Source: Bradyrhizobium cytisi (GTDB lineage Bacteria; Pseudomonadota; Alphaproteobacteria; Rhizobiales; Xanthobacteraceae). From it: 64,000 nucleotides of DNA. Below the pieces are notes generated by a model. That model worked only from the letters and a program-made list of their open reading frames with translations, was not told where the DNA came from and did no database searches. The stretch is taken from contig NZ_VSSR01000037.1 of assembly GCF_008123515.1 (NCBI RefSeq), positions 24,200-88,199 of the forward strand, written 5' to 3'. Each line of letters starts with the position of its first letter. Within the stretch, counting starts at the first letter, position 1. A program made the translations under genes and the position numbers. This document shows positions 36,995 through 44,868 of the stretch, piece after piece.

Positions 36995-37786
36995 ATGCAA
37001 GATTACACGAAGAGCAACCTCGTCAGCGAGAGCAAGGTCCCTGAAGTCACACTCGGCTTCTGGATCATCAAGATCGCCGCCACGACTCTCGGCGAGACCG
37101 GGGGTGACACCGTCACAATGACGCTGAACTGGGGTTATCTCGCGGGCACCTGCCTGTTCCTGGCGGCGATGATCGTCCTGGTCGCCGCACAGATCCGCGC
37201 GCGCAAATTCCATCCATCACTGTACTGGACGACCATCGTGGCCTCGACCACCTTCGGCACCACGATGGCCGACTTCGCCGACCGCTCGCTCGGCATCGGC
37301 TATACCGGCGGCGCGACGCTCCTTCTCACCTGCCTCGTGCTGGTGCTTGGTCTCTGGTATCGCACCGAGGGAACGATCTCGGTCAACAGCGTCAGCACGC
37401 CGCGGGTCGAGGTCTTCTATTGGGGAGCGATCACCTTCTCGCAGACGCTCGGCACCGCGCTCGGCGACTGGATCGCGGATACCGGCGACATGGGCTATCG
37501 CGGCGGCGCGCTGATCTTCGCAACCGGGCTTGCCGTCATCGCCGCACTCTATTTCTGGACCCGCGTCTCTCGCGTCACGTTGTTCTGGGCCGCCTTCATC
37601 CTGACGCGACCGCTGGGTGCGACCGTCGGCGACTTCCTCGACAAGCCGCTCGATCATGGCGGCCTCGCGCTGAGCCGGCCGCTGGCCTCGGCCGTGATCG
37701 CGGCGTTCATGGTGGGCTGCCTGCTGCTGATCCCGCAACGCGCGGGGCAGCATCCAGGCGATAGTCGAACAGCGGAGCAAACCTGA
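36995..37786 (+). CDS. DUF347 four-repeat integral membrane protein (copy 2)
   Basis: 263 residues, a paralogue of the gene at 35732. Four two-helix repeats are visible, with tryptophans in LGFW, SLYW, VFYW and TLFW and the G-x4-D elements GETGGD, GTTMAD, GTALGD and GATVGD. Both paralogues share KVPEVT-x2-FW-x-IKI near the N-terminus. GAGGA precedes ATG 36995 by 5 nt. Two related copies with a secreted protein between them suggest a two-subunit membrane complex or a recent duplication. Confidence 0.85.
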   Translation: MQDYTKSNLVSESKVPEVTLGFWIIKIAATTLGETGGDTVTMTLNWGYLAGTCLFLAAMIVLVAAQIRARKFHPSLYWTTIVASTTFGTTMADFADRSLGIGYTGGATLLLTCLVLVLGLWYRTEGTISVNSVSTPRVEVFYWGAITFSQTLGTALGDWIADTGDMGYRGGALIFATGLAVIAALYFWTRVSRVTLFWAAFILTRPLGATVGDFLDKPLDHGGLALSRPLASAVIAAFMVGCLLLIPQRAGQHPGDSRTAEQT

Positions 37787-37794
37787 GAAATCGA

Positions 37795-38058
37795 TTACCG
37801 GATGATCGTCGTCAGCGACGAGTAGCGCTTGTTCGGCTTGGCTTCGGCCGCCGAGAACTGCGCGAAGGCTTCGCTGACGCGGGTCGCCGGTGGCGTGTCG
37901 CTGGCAAAGCGGAATTCCTTCGGTTTCGGCGCGTAGTAGCTGGCGCTGTAATAGGCGTCGTCGAAGCGCGCCTCGCCGACGCCGAACACTGCGTCGCAGA
38001 CGAACAGGAGCGCGTAGACTCCTGCGACCGCAGCGACGATCTCCTTGAGAACTGACAT
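37795..38058 (-). CDS. Short single-helix membrane or secreted protein, unknown
   Basis: 87 residues from ATG 38058. A hydrophobic segment (IVAAVAGVYALLFVCDAVFG) near the start is followed by a polar tail rich in Tyr, Ala and Lys (DDAYYSASYYAPKPKEFRF). The frame to 38103 would add a leader without support. It converges on the second DUF347 gene (8 nt apart). I recognise no family; similar small proteins are common in Bradyrhizobium. Confidence 0.6.
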   Translation of the reverse strand: MSVLKEIVAAVAGVYALLFVCDAVFGVGEARFDDAYYSASYYAPKPKEFRFASDTPPATRVSEAFAQFSAAEAKPNKRYSSLTTIIR

Positions 38059-38191
38059 GCTGATGCCCCAACCTTTTGCAGGCAGGATGCATGTCGGTTC
38101 CAAAGCGGAGGTTTAAGCCGCTTCGGTTCTTGTCCGCAGGGTTTGCCGCGCGTGAGCGGATTGCAGACACTTTTATCGATCCCCGAAAAGA

Positions 38192-38224
38192 GAGCCCGCC
38201 TGACCGGACGGATCAGGCGGGCTC
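38192..38224 (-). terminator. Intrinsic terminator of the aldehyde dehydrogenase gene
   Basis: GAGCCCGCCTGA (38192-38203) pairs perfectly with TCAGGCGGGCTC (38213-38224) across a 9-nt loop. On the minus strand the stem is followed by TCTTTTC. It lies 24 nt past the ALDH stop codon. Confidence 0.85.
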
Positions 38225-38247
38225 CAGGATTGGCCGCTCGGGAGGTA

Positions 38248-39732
38248 TCAAACGGCCAAATTCATCCAGACAGCCTTCGGCTCAGTGAAATTGTCGAGCG
38301 CAGCAGTGCCGTGCTCGCGGCCGAGGCCGGAGTCGCGCTCGCCGCCCCAGGGCAGGCGCACGTCGGTGTAGCCATAGGTGTTCATCCAGACCGTGCCGGC
38401 GCGAGCCCGCTTGGCGAAACGCTGCAGCTTGCCGATATCGCGGCTCCAGACGCCGGCGGCGAGGCTGTAGGCCGTGCCGTTAGCGATCCGTAAAGCATCG
38501 GCCTCGTCCCTGAACTCGATGACGCTGACGACGGGGCCAAAGATCTCCTCCTGTGAGATCCGCATCTCGTGTTCGACATTCGCGAACACCGCGGGGCTGA
38601 TGAAATAGCCGCGATCGCCGACCTTCTCGCCACCGGTGACGAGGGTCGCGCCCTCTGCCCGTCCGATATCGACAAAGTCGAGGATCGACTTCATCTGCTT
38701 TTCGGAGATCACGGGACCAAGCGCCGTCTTGCGGTCAAGCGGGTCGCCGATTCTGATCGACTTCGCGCGCGCGGCGAGGCGTTCGACGACTTCGTCATAG
38801 GCCTTCTCCTGCACCAGCACGCGGGAGCCAGCCGAGCACACCTGGCCGGCATTGAAGAAGATGCCGGAGGCCGCAGCCTTGGAAGCCGCTTCAAGATCCG
38901 CATCGTCGAAAATGACGTTGGCCGACTTGCCGCCGAGCTCGAGCGAGACGCGCTTGAAGTTGCTGGCCGCGGCCTTCATGATTCCACGGCCCACGCCGGG
39001 CGAGCCGGTGAAGGTGACCTTGTCGACATCGGGGTGATTGACCAGCGCGTCACCAACGACACGTCCGGGCCCGGTGACGACGTTGAAGACGCCCGCCGGC
39101 AGGCCCGCTTCGAGCGCGAGCTCCGCAATGCGCAGCGCGGACAGCGAGGTCAGTTCGGCCGGCTTCATCACGATGGTGCAGCCGCAGGCCAGCGCAGGTG
39201 CGAGCTTCCACATGCCGATCATCAGCGGGAAATTCCACGGCACGATCGCCGCGACCACGCCGACCGGCTCGCGCACGGTGTAGGTCAGGGCATCATCCCG
39301 GACCGGCACGACGTCACCGCTGATCTTGTCGGCCCAGCCGGCGTAGTAGATCAGCGTGTCGACGGCAGCCGGAAAGTCCTGGCGCGCCGTCGCGGAGATC
39401 GGCTTGCCGGCGTCGATCGACTCGAGCTCGATGATTTGTTCCGCGTGCTGCTTGAGCAGGTCCGCCCAGCGCAGCAGAATCTGGCCGCGCTCGGAGGCGC
39501 GCATCGTGCGCCACGGGCCTTCGAAGGCCCGGCGAGCGGCGGCCACGGCGTGCTCGACATCGGCCTCGTTGCCCTCGGCGATGGTGGCGATGACCCGCCC
39601 GGTGGCGGGGTTGAGAGATTTGAAGGTCCGGCCGGAGCTCGCGGGGACGCGGCGGCCGTCGATGAGCAGATGCTGCGGCCGGGACATGAACTCGCTGGCC
39701 GGCGAGTGGGCAAAGTCATATGCAGCAGACAT
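38248..39732 (-). CDS. NAD(P)+-dependent aldehyde dehydrogenase
   Basis: 494-residue ALDH superfamily enzyme. ATG 39732 has GGAGG 7 nt upstream; another ATG lies one codon earlier. The cofactor-binding segment IVPWNFPLMIGMWKLAPAL, the catalytic Glu in SLELGGKSANVIF and the catalytic Cys in FFNAGQVCSAGSRV are intact. The C-terminal MNTYGYTDVRLPWGGERDSG resembles betaine-, phenylacetaldehyde- or aminoaldehyde-oxidising members. Divergent from the ModE-HTH/PBP regulator, which probably controls it. Confidence 0.94.
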   Translation of the reverse strand: MSAAYDFAHSPASEFMSRPQHLLIDGRRVPASSGRTFKSLNPATGRVIATIAEGNEADVEHAVAAARRAFEGPWRTMRASERGQILLRWADLLKQHAEQIIELESIDAGKPISATARQDFPAAVDTLIYYAGWADKISGDVVPVRDDALTYTVREPVGVVAAIVPWNFPLMIGMWKLAPALACGCTIVMKPAELTSLSALRIAELALEAGLPAGVFNVVTGPGRVVGDALVNHPDVDKVTFTGSPGVGRGIMKAAASNFKRVSLELGGKSANVIFDDADLEAASKAAASGIFFNAGQVCSAGSRVLVQEKAYDEVVERLAARAKSIRIGDPLDRKTALGPVISEKQMKSILDFVDIGRAEGATLVTGGEKVGDRGYFISPAVFANVEHEMRISQEEIFGPVVSVIEFRDEADALRIANGTAYSLAAGVWSRDIGKLQRFAKRARAGTVWMNTYGYTDVRLPWGGERDSGLGREHGTAALDNFTEPKAVWMNLAV

Positions 39733-39748
39733 CATATTTCCTCCAGTT

Positions 39749-39765
39749 CTAGTATGCCAAACTAG
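39749..39765. promoter_or_regulatory. Palindrome near the ALDH start
   Basis: CTAGT (39749-39753), 7 nt, ACTAG (39761-39765), a perfect 5-bp inverted repeat, 17 nt upstream of the ALDH start codon. It is a candidate operator for the divergent ModE-type regulator; this is inferred only from position and symmetry. Confidence 0.35.
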
Positions 39766-39819
39766 GCGCCTATTGACCCGATTTAAATATGATATGATGT
39801 GCCAATGGACGCCCCACAT

Positions 39820-39835
39820 ATGAAGCGTAATTCAT
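39820..39835. promoter_or_regulatory. Palindrome near the ModE/PBP regulator start
   Basis: ATGAA (39820-39824), 6 nt, TTCAT (39831-39835), 10 nt before ATG 39846 and adjacent to its AAGGA ribosome-binding site. Possible autoregulatory site. Weak evidence. Confidence 0.3.
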
Positions 39836-39845
39836 AAGGAAGCCG

Positions 39846-40928
39846 ATGCTTCAGATCGAGATCGAAGCTGTCTGGCGGTTTCGCCATGAAGGCAGTCCGC
39901 GCACCGCCGTCATCATGATCGGCGTGCTCAACGAGATCCGGAAGACCGGGAAGATCACGAGCGCGGCCAGCGATGCGCAGCTGTCCTACCGGCACGTCTG
40001 GAATCTGATCGAGCAGTGGTCCGAGTTCTTCGGCACGCCCCTGGTCGAAACCCGGCGCGGCAAGGGCTCGAAGCTGACGCCATTCGGCGAGCGGCTGGTG
40101 TGGGCCGGCGAGCGCATGCAGGCCCGGCTCGGACCGCAGCTCGAAAACCTGGCCCAGGAGCTCGCGAGCGAGATCAAGCCGTTCCTCGAACAGCGGCCTT
40201 CCGTGATCCGCGTCCATGCCAGCCACGGCTTTGCGGTCGCCAAGCTGCGCGAATTCCTCGATCGCGAGCCGGGCATCGGCGTCGATCTACGCTATGTCAG
40301 CAATCAGCATTCGCTGGTCTCGCTGGCGCAGGGCGCCTGCGACCTCTCCGGCCTGCATCTGCCGCATGGCGCGCTACGCGCCCAGGGCATCAAGGCCGCG
40401 CGCGAATGGCTCGATCCGCGCGAGGACCGCATCATCAGTTTTGTGACGCGCGAGATGGGTCTGATGGTCGCGCGCGGCAATCCGCGGCGGATCGCCTCGC
40501 TTGATGACCTCACCCGGCCCAACGTCCGCTTCGTCAATCGCGACCATGATTCCGGCACGCGCCTCTTGTTCGACCAATTGCTCGCCGCGCATAGCATCGA
40601 CGAAAGCAGGATCAACGGCGCGCAGCAGATCGAGTTCACCCATGCGGCGGTCGCAGCCTATGTCGCGAGCGGCATGGCCGATGCAAGCTTCGGTGTCGAG
40701 GCGGCCGCCCGCCAGTTCGGCCTCGACTTCATCCGCATCCTCACCGAGGATTATTTCTTCGTCTGCAAGCGCGCCTTCCTTGAGACCGCGCCGATGCAAC
40801 GCATCCTCGAGATCATGCGCAGCGCCGATTTTCGTGCCGCCGTCGCCACCCTGCCCGGCTACGTGCCATCGGATACCGGTACCGTGACCGGCGTGAAGGC
40901 GTTTCTGGAGATGCACGCGGTGCGATGA
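39846..40928 (+). CDS. ModE-type HTH regulator with periplasmic-binding-protein-like domain
   Basis: 360 residues; AAGGA lies 5 nt upstream of ATG. The N-terminal winged helix (IGVLNEIRKTGKITSAASDA, SYRHVWNLIEQW, RRGKGSKLTPFGERL) is of the ModE/LysR type. Residues about 118-345 form a PBP-superfamily domain (VIRVHASHGFAVAKLREFL, SGLHLPHGALRAQG, GLMVARGNPRRIASLDDL, NRDHDSGTRLLFDQLL) as in molybdate- or tungstate-responsive regulators. The domain may bind an oxyanion or organic effector. It is divergent from aldehyde dehydrogenase and next to a second ModE-like gene. Confidence 0.88.
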   Translation: MLQIEIEAVWRFRHEGSPRTAVIMIGVLNEIRKTGKITSAASDAQLSYRHVWNLIEQWSEFFGTPLVETRRGKGSKLTPFGERLVWAGERMQARLGPQLENLAQELASEIKPFLEQRPSVIRVHASHGFAVAKLREFLDREPGIGVDLRYVSNQHSLVSLAQGACDLSGLHLPHGALRAQGIKAAREWLDPREDRIISFVTREMGLMVARGNPRRIASLDDLTRPNVRFVNRDHDSGTRLLFDQLLAAHSIDESRINGAQQIEFTHAAVAAYVASGMADASFGVEAAARQFGLDFIRILTEDYFFVCKRAFLETAPMQRILEIMRSADFRAAVATLPGYVPSDTGTVTGVKAFLEMHAVR

Positions 40929-41002
40929 CGAATGGCGCGCTCGCCTTGTCCACGACGGACAACAGTGGCAATCTGCCAAGCCAGAGCACAAGAGACATCA
41001 TC

Positions 41003-41380
41003 ATGTCGCGCGCGAGCGCCAAATCCCTTCCCCAGCTGAGCCTTCGCATCGACCTCGACGGCGAGGATCGGATCGGGCCCGGCAAGATCGAGCTTCTGGA
41101 GCAGATCCGCGCGCAAGGCTCGATCTCCGGGGCCGGCCGCGCCATGGACATGTCGTACAAGCGCGCCTGGGATCTCGTGGACGAGATCAACCGAATCTGC
41201 GGACATGCCGCGGTCGAGCCCCAGGCCGGCGGCAAGAACGGCGGCGGCGCAATGCTGACGCCGTTCGGCGAAAAGCTTGTGGCGCGCTACCGGAAGATCG
41301 AGCGCGACGCCGCACGCGCGGTGCACAAGGATCTGGAAGCGCTCAAGAGCGACATCGCACGTTCACGAAAATCCTCGTAG
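41003..41380 (+). CDS. Single-domain ModE-like winged-helix protein
   Basis: 125 residues from ATG 41003; an alternative start at 40925 overlaps the previous stop (ATGA). The winged helix follows the ModE pattern (GPGKIELLEQIRAQGSISGA, DMSYKRAWDLVDEINR, GGKNGGGAMLTPFGEKLVAR). No MOP (molybdate-binding) domain follows, so this short form would need another way to sense molybdate, or may work with the upstream PBP-domain regulator. Small ModE homologues of this kind occur next to molybdoenzyme genes in several alphaproteobacteria. Confidence 0.85.
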   Translation: MSRASAKSLPQLSLRIDLDGEDRIGPGKIELLEQIRAQGSISGAGRAMDMSYKRAWDLVDEINRICGHAAVEPQAGGKNGGGAMLTPFGEKLVARYRKIERDAARAVHKDLEALKSDIARSRKSS

Positions 41381-41500
41381 AGGTCAGTTGCGAGCGCAGC
41401 GCGCTGGAGGCGTGGTGGCACGTTGTCTCGGCCGTCGACACGCAGCCGGACATCGGATCGCATTTCGACAGCCTGCGAGACTCCGAACTATCACGTCCGG

Positions 41501-42073
41501 TCAGAAGACCGGCTCGTCCTTCAGTGCCGTGATCAGCTGCTCGCCCTGCGCCGTCAGGCGGTAGGTCACCAGCGGACGGCTCGATGGCGGCTTGCGGTCG
41601 GTCTCGACGATGTGGCCGCGCACCATCAGCGCTTCGAAGCTGCCATAGTAGCCGTACATGCTGATCTGGTTCTGCCCGAGCAGCTTGAACTCGCGCAGCA
41701 GGCGGATCTCGTTGCCCGAGAGCAGCGAGCGGCGGACGCGCTGCACGAAGCTCGCGCGCTGCTCGAACCAGGCTGGATCGGGCAGCTCGCGCGAAGACGG
41801 CGCGGCGTCACGATCGCAGGGCCGCGCTTCGACATCGGCTCGCACCGCCGGCGGCGACGGCATGCTGCTGCCGACCGCTTCCCTGGCGTCATCGAGCAAC
41901 GCGATCGGCCAACGCCGCTTGTTGTCGACCATGACCGGCGGCGGCACGACATTGTCGCGCACCAGCTGCTCGAAGCGGCCGGCGGTCACGCCGACATAGG
42001 CGGCAGCGCGGCGGCGATCGACGAGACGGGCGTCCCGCCCGTGCTCCAGCTCGCAAGCGATATTCTCGTTCAC
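41501..42073 (-). CDS. AlpA/excisionase-like HTH protein of unknown function
   Basis: 190 residues from GTG 42073, with AGGGGA upstream; ATG 42106 is an alternative. The N-terminal segment (VDRRRAAAYVGVTAGRFEQL, then VVPPPVMVDNKRRWPIALLD) resembles the MerR-like fold of AlpA and excisionase proteins. The C-terminus (VRGHIVETDRK, PLVTYRLTAQGEQLI) looks like a second winged helix. No phage or integrase genes are nearby. It is divergent from the LysR gene with about 160 nt between them. Confidence 0.65.
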   Translation of the reverse strand: MNENIACELEHGRDARLVDRRRAAAYVGVTAGRFEQLVRDNVVPPPVMVDNKRRWPIALLDDAREAVGSSMPSPPAVRADVEARPCDRDAAPSSRELPDPAWFEQRASFVQRVRRSLLSGNEIRLLREFKLLGQNQISMYGYYGSFEALMVRGHIVETDRKPPSSRPLVTYRLTAQGEQLITALKDEPVF

Positions 42074-42233
42074 CCCAAAATCCCCTGCCGCATCGTTGCG
42101 GCGCATCGCCGCGCGGGCCCGAAAGGGCCCGACGGCACATGACACTAGGGTGAAACCAGCGCTCTCAAAAGGCAGAGAAATTCGCACATGTTGCTGCCGT
42201 TTCGGCAACGGCTATAGTGCCGCCGGGGGTCCC

Positions 42234-43172
42234 ATGCGCTTTCACTCACCTTCCATCCAATACTTCCATGCCGTCCGCCGCACCGGCTCGATCCGCGCCG
42301 CAGCGCGCCTCCTGAACGTCGCCTCGTCCGCCGTCAGCCGCCAGATTCTCAAGCTTGAACAAGAGGTTGGATCGCCCCTGTTCGAGCGGAATGCGCGCGG
42401 CCTGACCCTGACGACGGTCGGCGAGATGCTCGCCCGCCACGTCATGAACGTGCTCCAGGACCTCGACCGTTTCCGCTCGGACGTGGCGTCCCTGTCCGGC
42501 GCCTGGCACGGCACTGTCAGCATCGCCTGCATCGAGTCCATCACCGAGTCGGTGTTGCCGGATCTGATCGCCTCGCACCGGACCCGTGCCCGGCGCGTCA
42601 GCTTCACCGCAGAAATCATGGGATCGTCCGACGTGCTCGAAGCCTTGCGCCGGGGCGAGGCCGATATCGGCATCGCCATCGCGCTCAGGCATCCTCCGGA
42701 TCTGCGGCAGGTCGCGCTGAAACGGTTTCGCCTCGGCGCGCTCGTTGCGCGCGAGCATCCGCTGGCGCGGCGCAAGACGGTGACGCTGGAGCAGTGTCTC
42801 GCCTTCCCCGTCATCCAGGCGCTGCCGGAGCTGTCGATCTACCATCTGCTCCAGCCCTTGATCGCGCAGCTCTCCGAGACGCCGGAGCCTGCGATCCAAG
42901 CCAACTCGATCGACCTGATGCGCGAGCTCGCCGCGCGCGGCGTCGGCGTCGCCTTCCAGACCCAGCTCGGCATCGGCCGGCTGTCGCGCGACGCACAGCT
43001 CGTGTTCCTGCCGCTCGACAATGCGGGAAGCCCGGTGTGGTCGGATCTCGGCATCTATGTCCGCGCCGAGCGCACCCTGCCGGCTTTCACCGAGTCCTTC
43101 CTCCAGGAACTCGTCCGCGAGCTCGGCGAGCGCGAACGGCGCGAGAACGCGGCCTATCCGCAAGGGGCGTGA
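42234..43172 (+). CDS. LysR-family transcriptional regulator
   Basis: 312 residues; GGGGGT lies just before ATG 42234. The N-terminal HTH (YFHAVRRTGSIRAAARLLNV, SAVSRQILKLEQEVG, LFERNARGLTLTTVGE) and the C-terminal PBP-like effector domain (DVLEALRRGEADIGIAIALR, ALVAREHPLARRKTV) are typical. Its target is unknown; no metabolic operon is directly divergent. Confidence 0.93.
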   Translation: MRFHSPSIQYFHAVRRTGSIRAAARLLNVASSAVSRQILKLEQEVGSPLFERNARGLTLTTVGEMLARHVMNVLQDLDRFRSDVASLSGAWHGTVSIACIESITESVLPDLIASHRTRARRVSFTAEIMGSSDVLEALRRGEADIGIAIALRHPPDLRQVALKRFRLGALVAREHPLARRKTVTLEQCLAFPVIQALPELSIYHLLQPLIAQLSETPEPAIQANSIDLMRELAARGVGVAFQTQLGIGRLSRDAQLVFLPLDNAGSPVWSDLGIYVRAERTLPAFTESFLQELVRELGERERRENAAYPQGA

Positions 43173-43236
43173 TGAAGCGCCGCTGTCGTTTCCGCTGGCA
43201 CGGAGCCGGCGTCTCTGATCAGGCCGGGCCACGCCT

Positions 43237-43821
43237 TCAAGCGTGACCGTTCTCCTTGCGATGTCCGTTCTCGGAGAGGCGGTCGACCCAGGCGATGCCG
43301 ATCGCGGAGATGATGAAGGTCAGGTGGATCAGCACCTGCCACATCACGCCGGTCTCGGTGAAGTTGCTGCGGGTGGTACCGAGATTGCCTGCCTCGATGA
43401 AGGTCCTGAGCAGCGAGATCGAGGAGATGCCGATGATCGCCATCGCCAGCTTGATCTTGAGCACGCTGGCGTTGACGTGACTGAGCCATTCCGGCTCGTC
43501 GGGATGGCCGCTCAGGTTGAGCCGGGACACGAACGTCTCGTAGCCGCCGACGATCACCATCACCAGGAGGTTCGAGATCATGACGACGTCGATCAGCCCG
43601 AGCACGATCAGCATGATCTGCTGCTCGCTGGCGTCGAACGAGTGCGCAACCAGGTGCCAGAGCTCTTTCAGGAACAGCAGCACATAGACGGCCTGCGCGA
43701 TGATGAGGCCGACATAGAGCGGCACTTGCAGCCAGCGCGAGCCGAAGATCAGCTGGGCGAACGGGCCGATTTGCGGCTGCGGCGAAGGCGCGACCGAAGC
43801 TGCTTGGGGTTCAGACGACAT
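43237..43821 (-). CDS. UPF0114 (YqhA) family membrane protein
   Basis: 194 residues with four likely membrane segments. The family signature is clear: FGSRWLQVPLYVGLIIAQAV, LGLIDVVMISNLLVMVIVGG, YETFVSRL, and LKIKLAMAIIGISSISLL. GGGAG lies 7 nt upstream of ATG 43821. The function of UPF0114 is not known. It is 43 nt downstream of the terC gene on the same strand and may be part of that cassette. Confidence 0.9.
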   Translation of the reverse strand: MSSEPQAASVAPSPQPQIGPFAQLIFGSRWLQVPLYVGLIIAQAVYVLLFLKELWHLVAHSFDASEQQIMLIVLGLIDVVMISNLLVMVIVGGYETFVSRLNLSGHPDEPEWLSHVNASVLKIKLAMAIIGISSISLLRTFIEAGNLGTTRSNFTETGVMWQVLIHLTFIISAIGIAWVDRLSENGHRKENGHA

Positions 43822-43864
43822 GGATCACTCCCGGGACACAAAGGCAGGAAAACGAAAGCAGGAC

Positions 43865-44503
43865 TTAGAGACTTGCGATAACCGGCGCGAGCTCGAGCGA
43901 GCCGCGATAGATCATCTCGATGGCGACGTAGACGATGATGGCGAGGCCGACATAGGCGATCCAGCGCTGCTTCTGAAGCACGCGGCCGAGCAGGTCGGCG
44001 GCGACGCCCATCAGCGCGACCGACAGAACCAGGCCGAAGACGAGGATGTAGGGGTGCTCGCGCGCCGCGCCCGCGACCGCGAGCACGTTGTCGAGCGACA
44101 TCGAGACGTCGGCGGCGACGATCTGCAGCGCCGCCTGCCCGAACGTTTTCCGCGGCGCCGGCGCGGCGGTCGCCCCACCGGCATGGCTGAACGCGGGCCG
44201 GTTCGCATGCGCAGCCTGCTCGCGCAGCTCGCGCCACATCTTCCAGCACACCCACAGCAGCAGCACGCCGCCGGCGAGCAGCAGGCCGATCACTTGCAGG
44301 AGCTGGGTCGCGACGCCGGCAAAGACGATGCGCAGTACGGTCGCGGCGACGATCCCGACGACGATGGCGCGGCGGCGCTGATCGGCCGGAAGGCCTGCGG
44401 CCGCGAGACCGATGACGACGGCATTGTCGCCGGCGAGCACGAGGTCGATCACGACGACCTGCAGCAGCGCGGTTAGCGCGTCGGGGGTGATGAATTCAGT
44501 CAT
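43865..44503 (-). CDS. TerC-family integral membrane protein (YjbE type)
   Basis: 212 residues with about seven membrane helices. Both Asp-containing family motifs are present: VIDLVLAGDNAVVIGLAA near residue 18 and ADVSMSLDNVLAVAGAA near residue 130. TerC-family proteins include Mn2+ exporters and factors for metal loading of secreted proteins. ATG 44503 overlaps the stop of the upstream membrane gene (ATGA), suggesting translational coupling. It is the third gene of a terB-membrane protein-terC cassette. Confidence 0.9.
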   Translation of the reverse strand: MTEFITPDALTALLQVVVIDLVLAGDNAVVIGLAAAGLPADQRRRAIVVGIVAATVLRIVFAGVATQLLQVIGLLLAGGVLLLWVCWKMWRELREQAAHANRPAFSHAGGATAAPAPRKTFGQAALQIVAADVSMSLDNVLAVAGAAREHPYILVFGLVLSVALMGVAADLLGRVLQKQRWIAYVGLAIIVYVAIEMIYRGSLELAPVIASL

Positions 44504-44868
44504 GTTCGATCATTTTTCGGTACGGACGGATCCAGCCAGTGCGGCTTGCGGCGCTCGATCCAGTCGAAGACCTTTGAGCGTGACGCACGCAGCGCCGGCA
44601 CGTCCTCGGCGAGCAGCGCGAGGCCGAGCGGCAGCATCCAGATGCCGAGCACCGGCAGGAAGGACAGCACGCCACCGACGACGAGCAGCGCGCCCGAGGG
44701 AATCCGGACCCAGCGGCTGGACGGTTGCAGGAGATAGTCGACGCTGCTCGCAAGGCGCGGCGGCAGCCGCTGAACCAGCGCGTCAAGCCGCGGGTCGCCA
44801 CCGGCCGGTTGACCGCTGGCGCCCTCGCCTCTCGTCCTTTGCTCGTCCGAAGCAGCACTCATGCTCAC
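44500..44868 (-). CDS. Small membrane protein between terB and terC (PGPGW-like)
   Basis: 122 residues. It starts at GTG 44868 overlapping the terB stop (GTGA); ATG 44862 is possible. A central hydrophobic region (SGALLVVGGVLSFLPVLGIW, then PLGLALLAEDVPALR) has a pattern like PGPGW transmembrane proteins. The N-terminus is soluble. It overlaps both neighbours by 4 nt, so it is tightly coupled with them. No function is known. Confidence 0.8.
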   Translation of the reverse strand: MSMSAASDEQRTRGEGASGQPAGGDPRLDALVQRLPPRLASSVDYLLQPSSRWVRIPSGALLVVGGVLSFLPVLGIWMLPLGLALLAEDVPALRASRSKVFDWIERRKPHWLDPSVPKNDRT

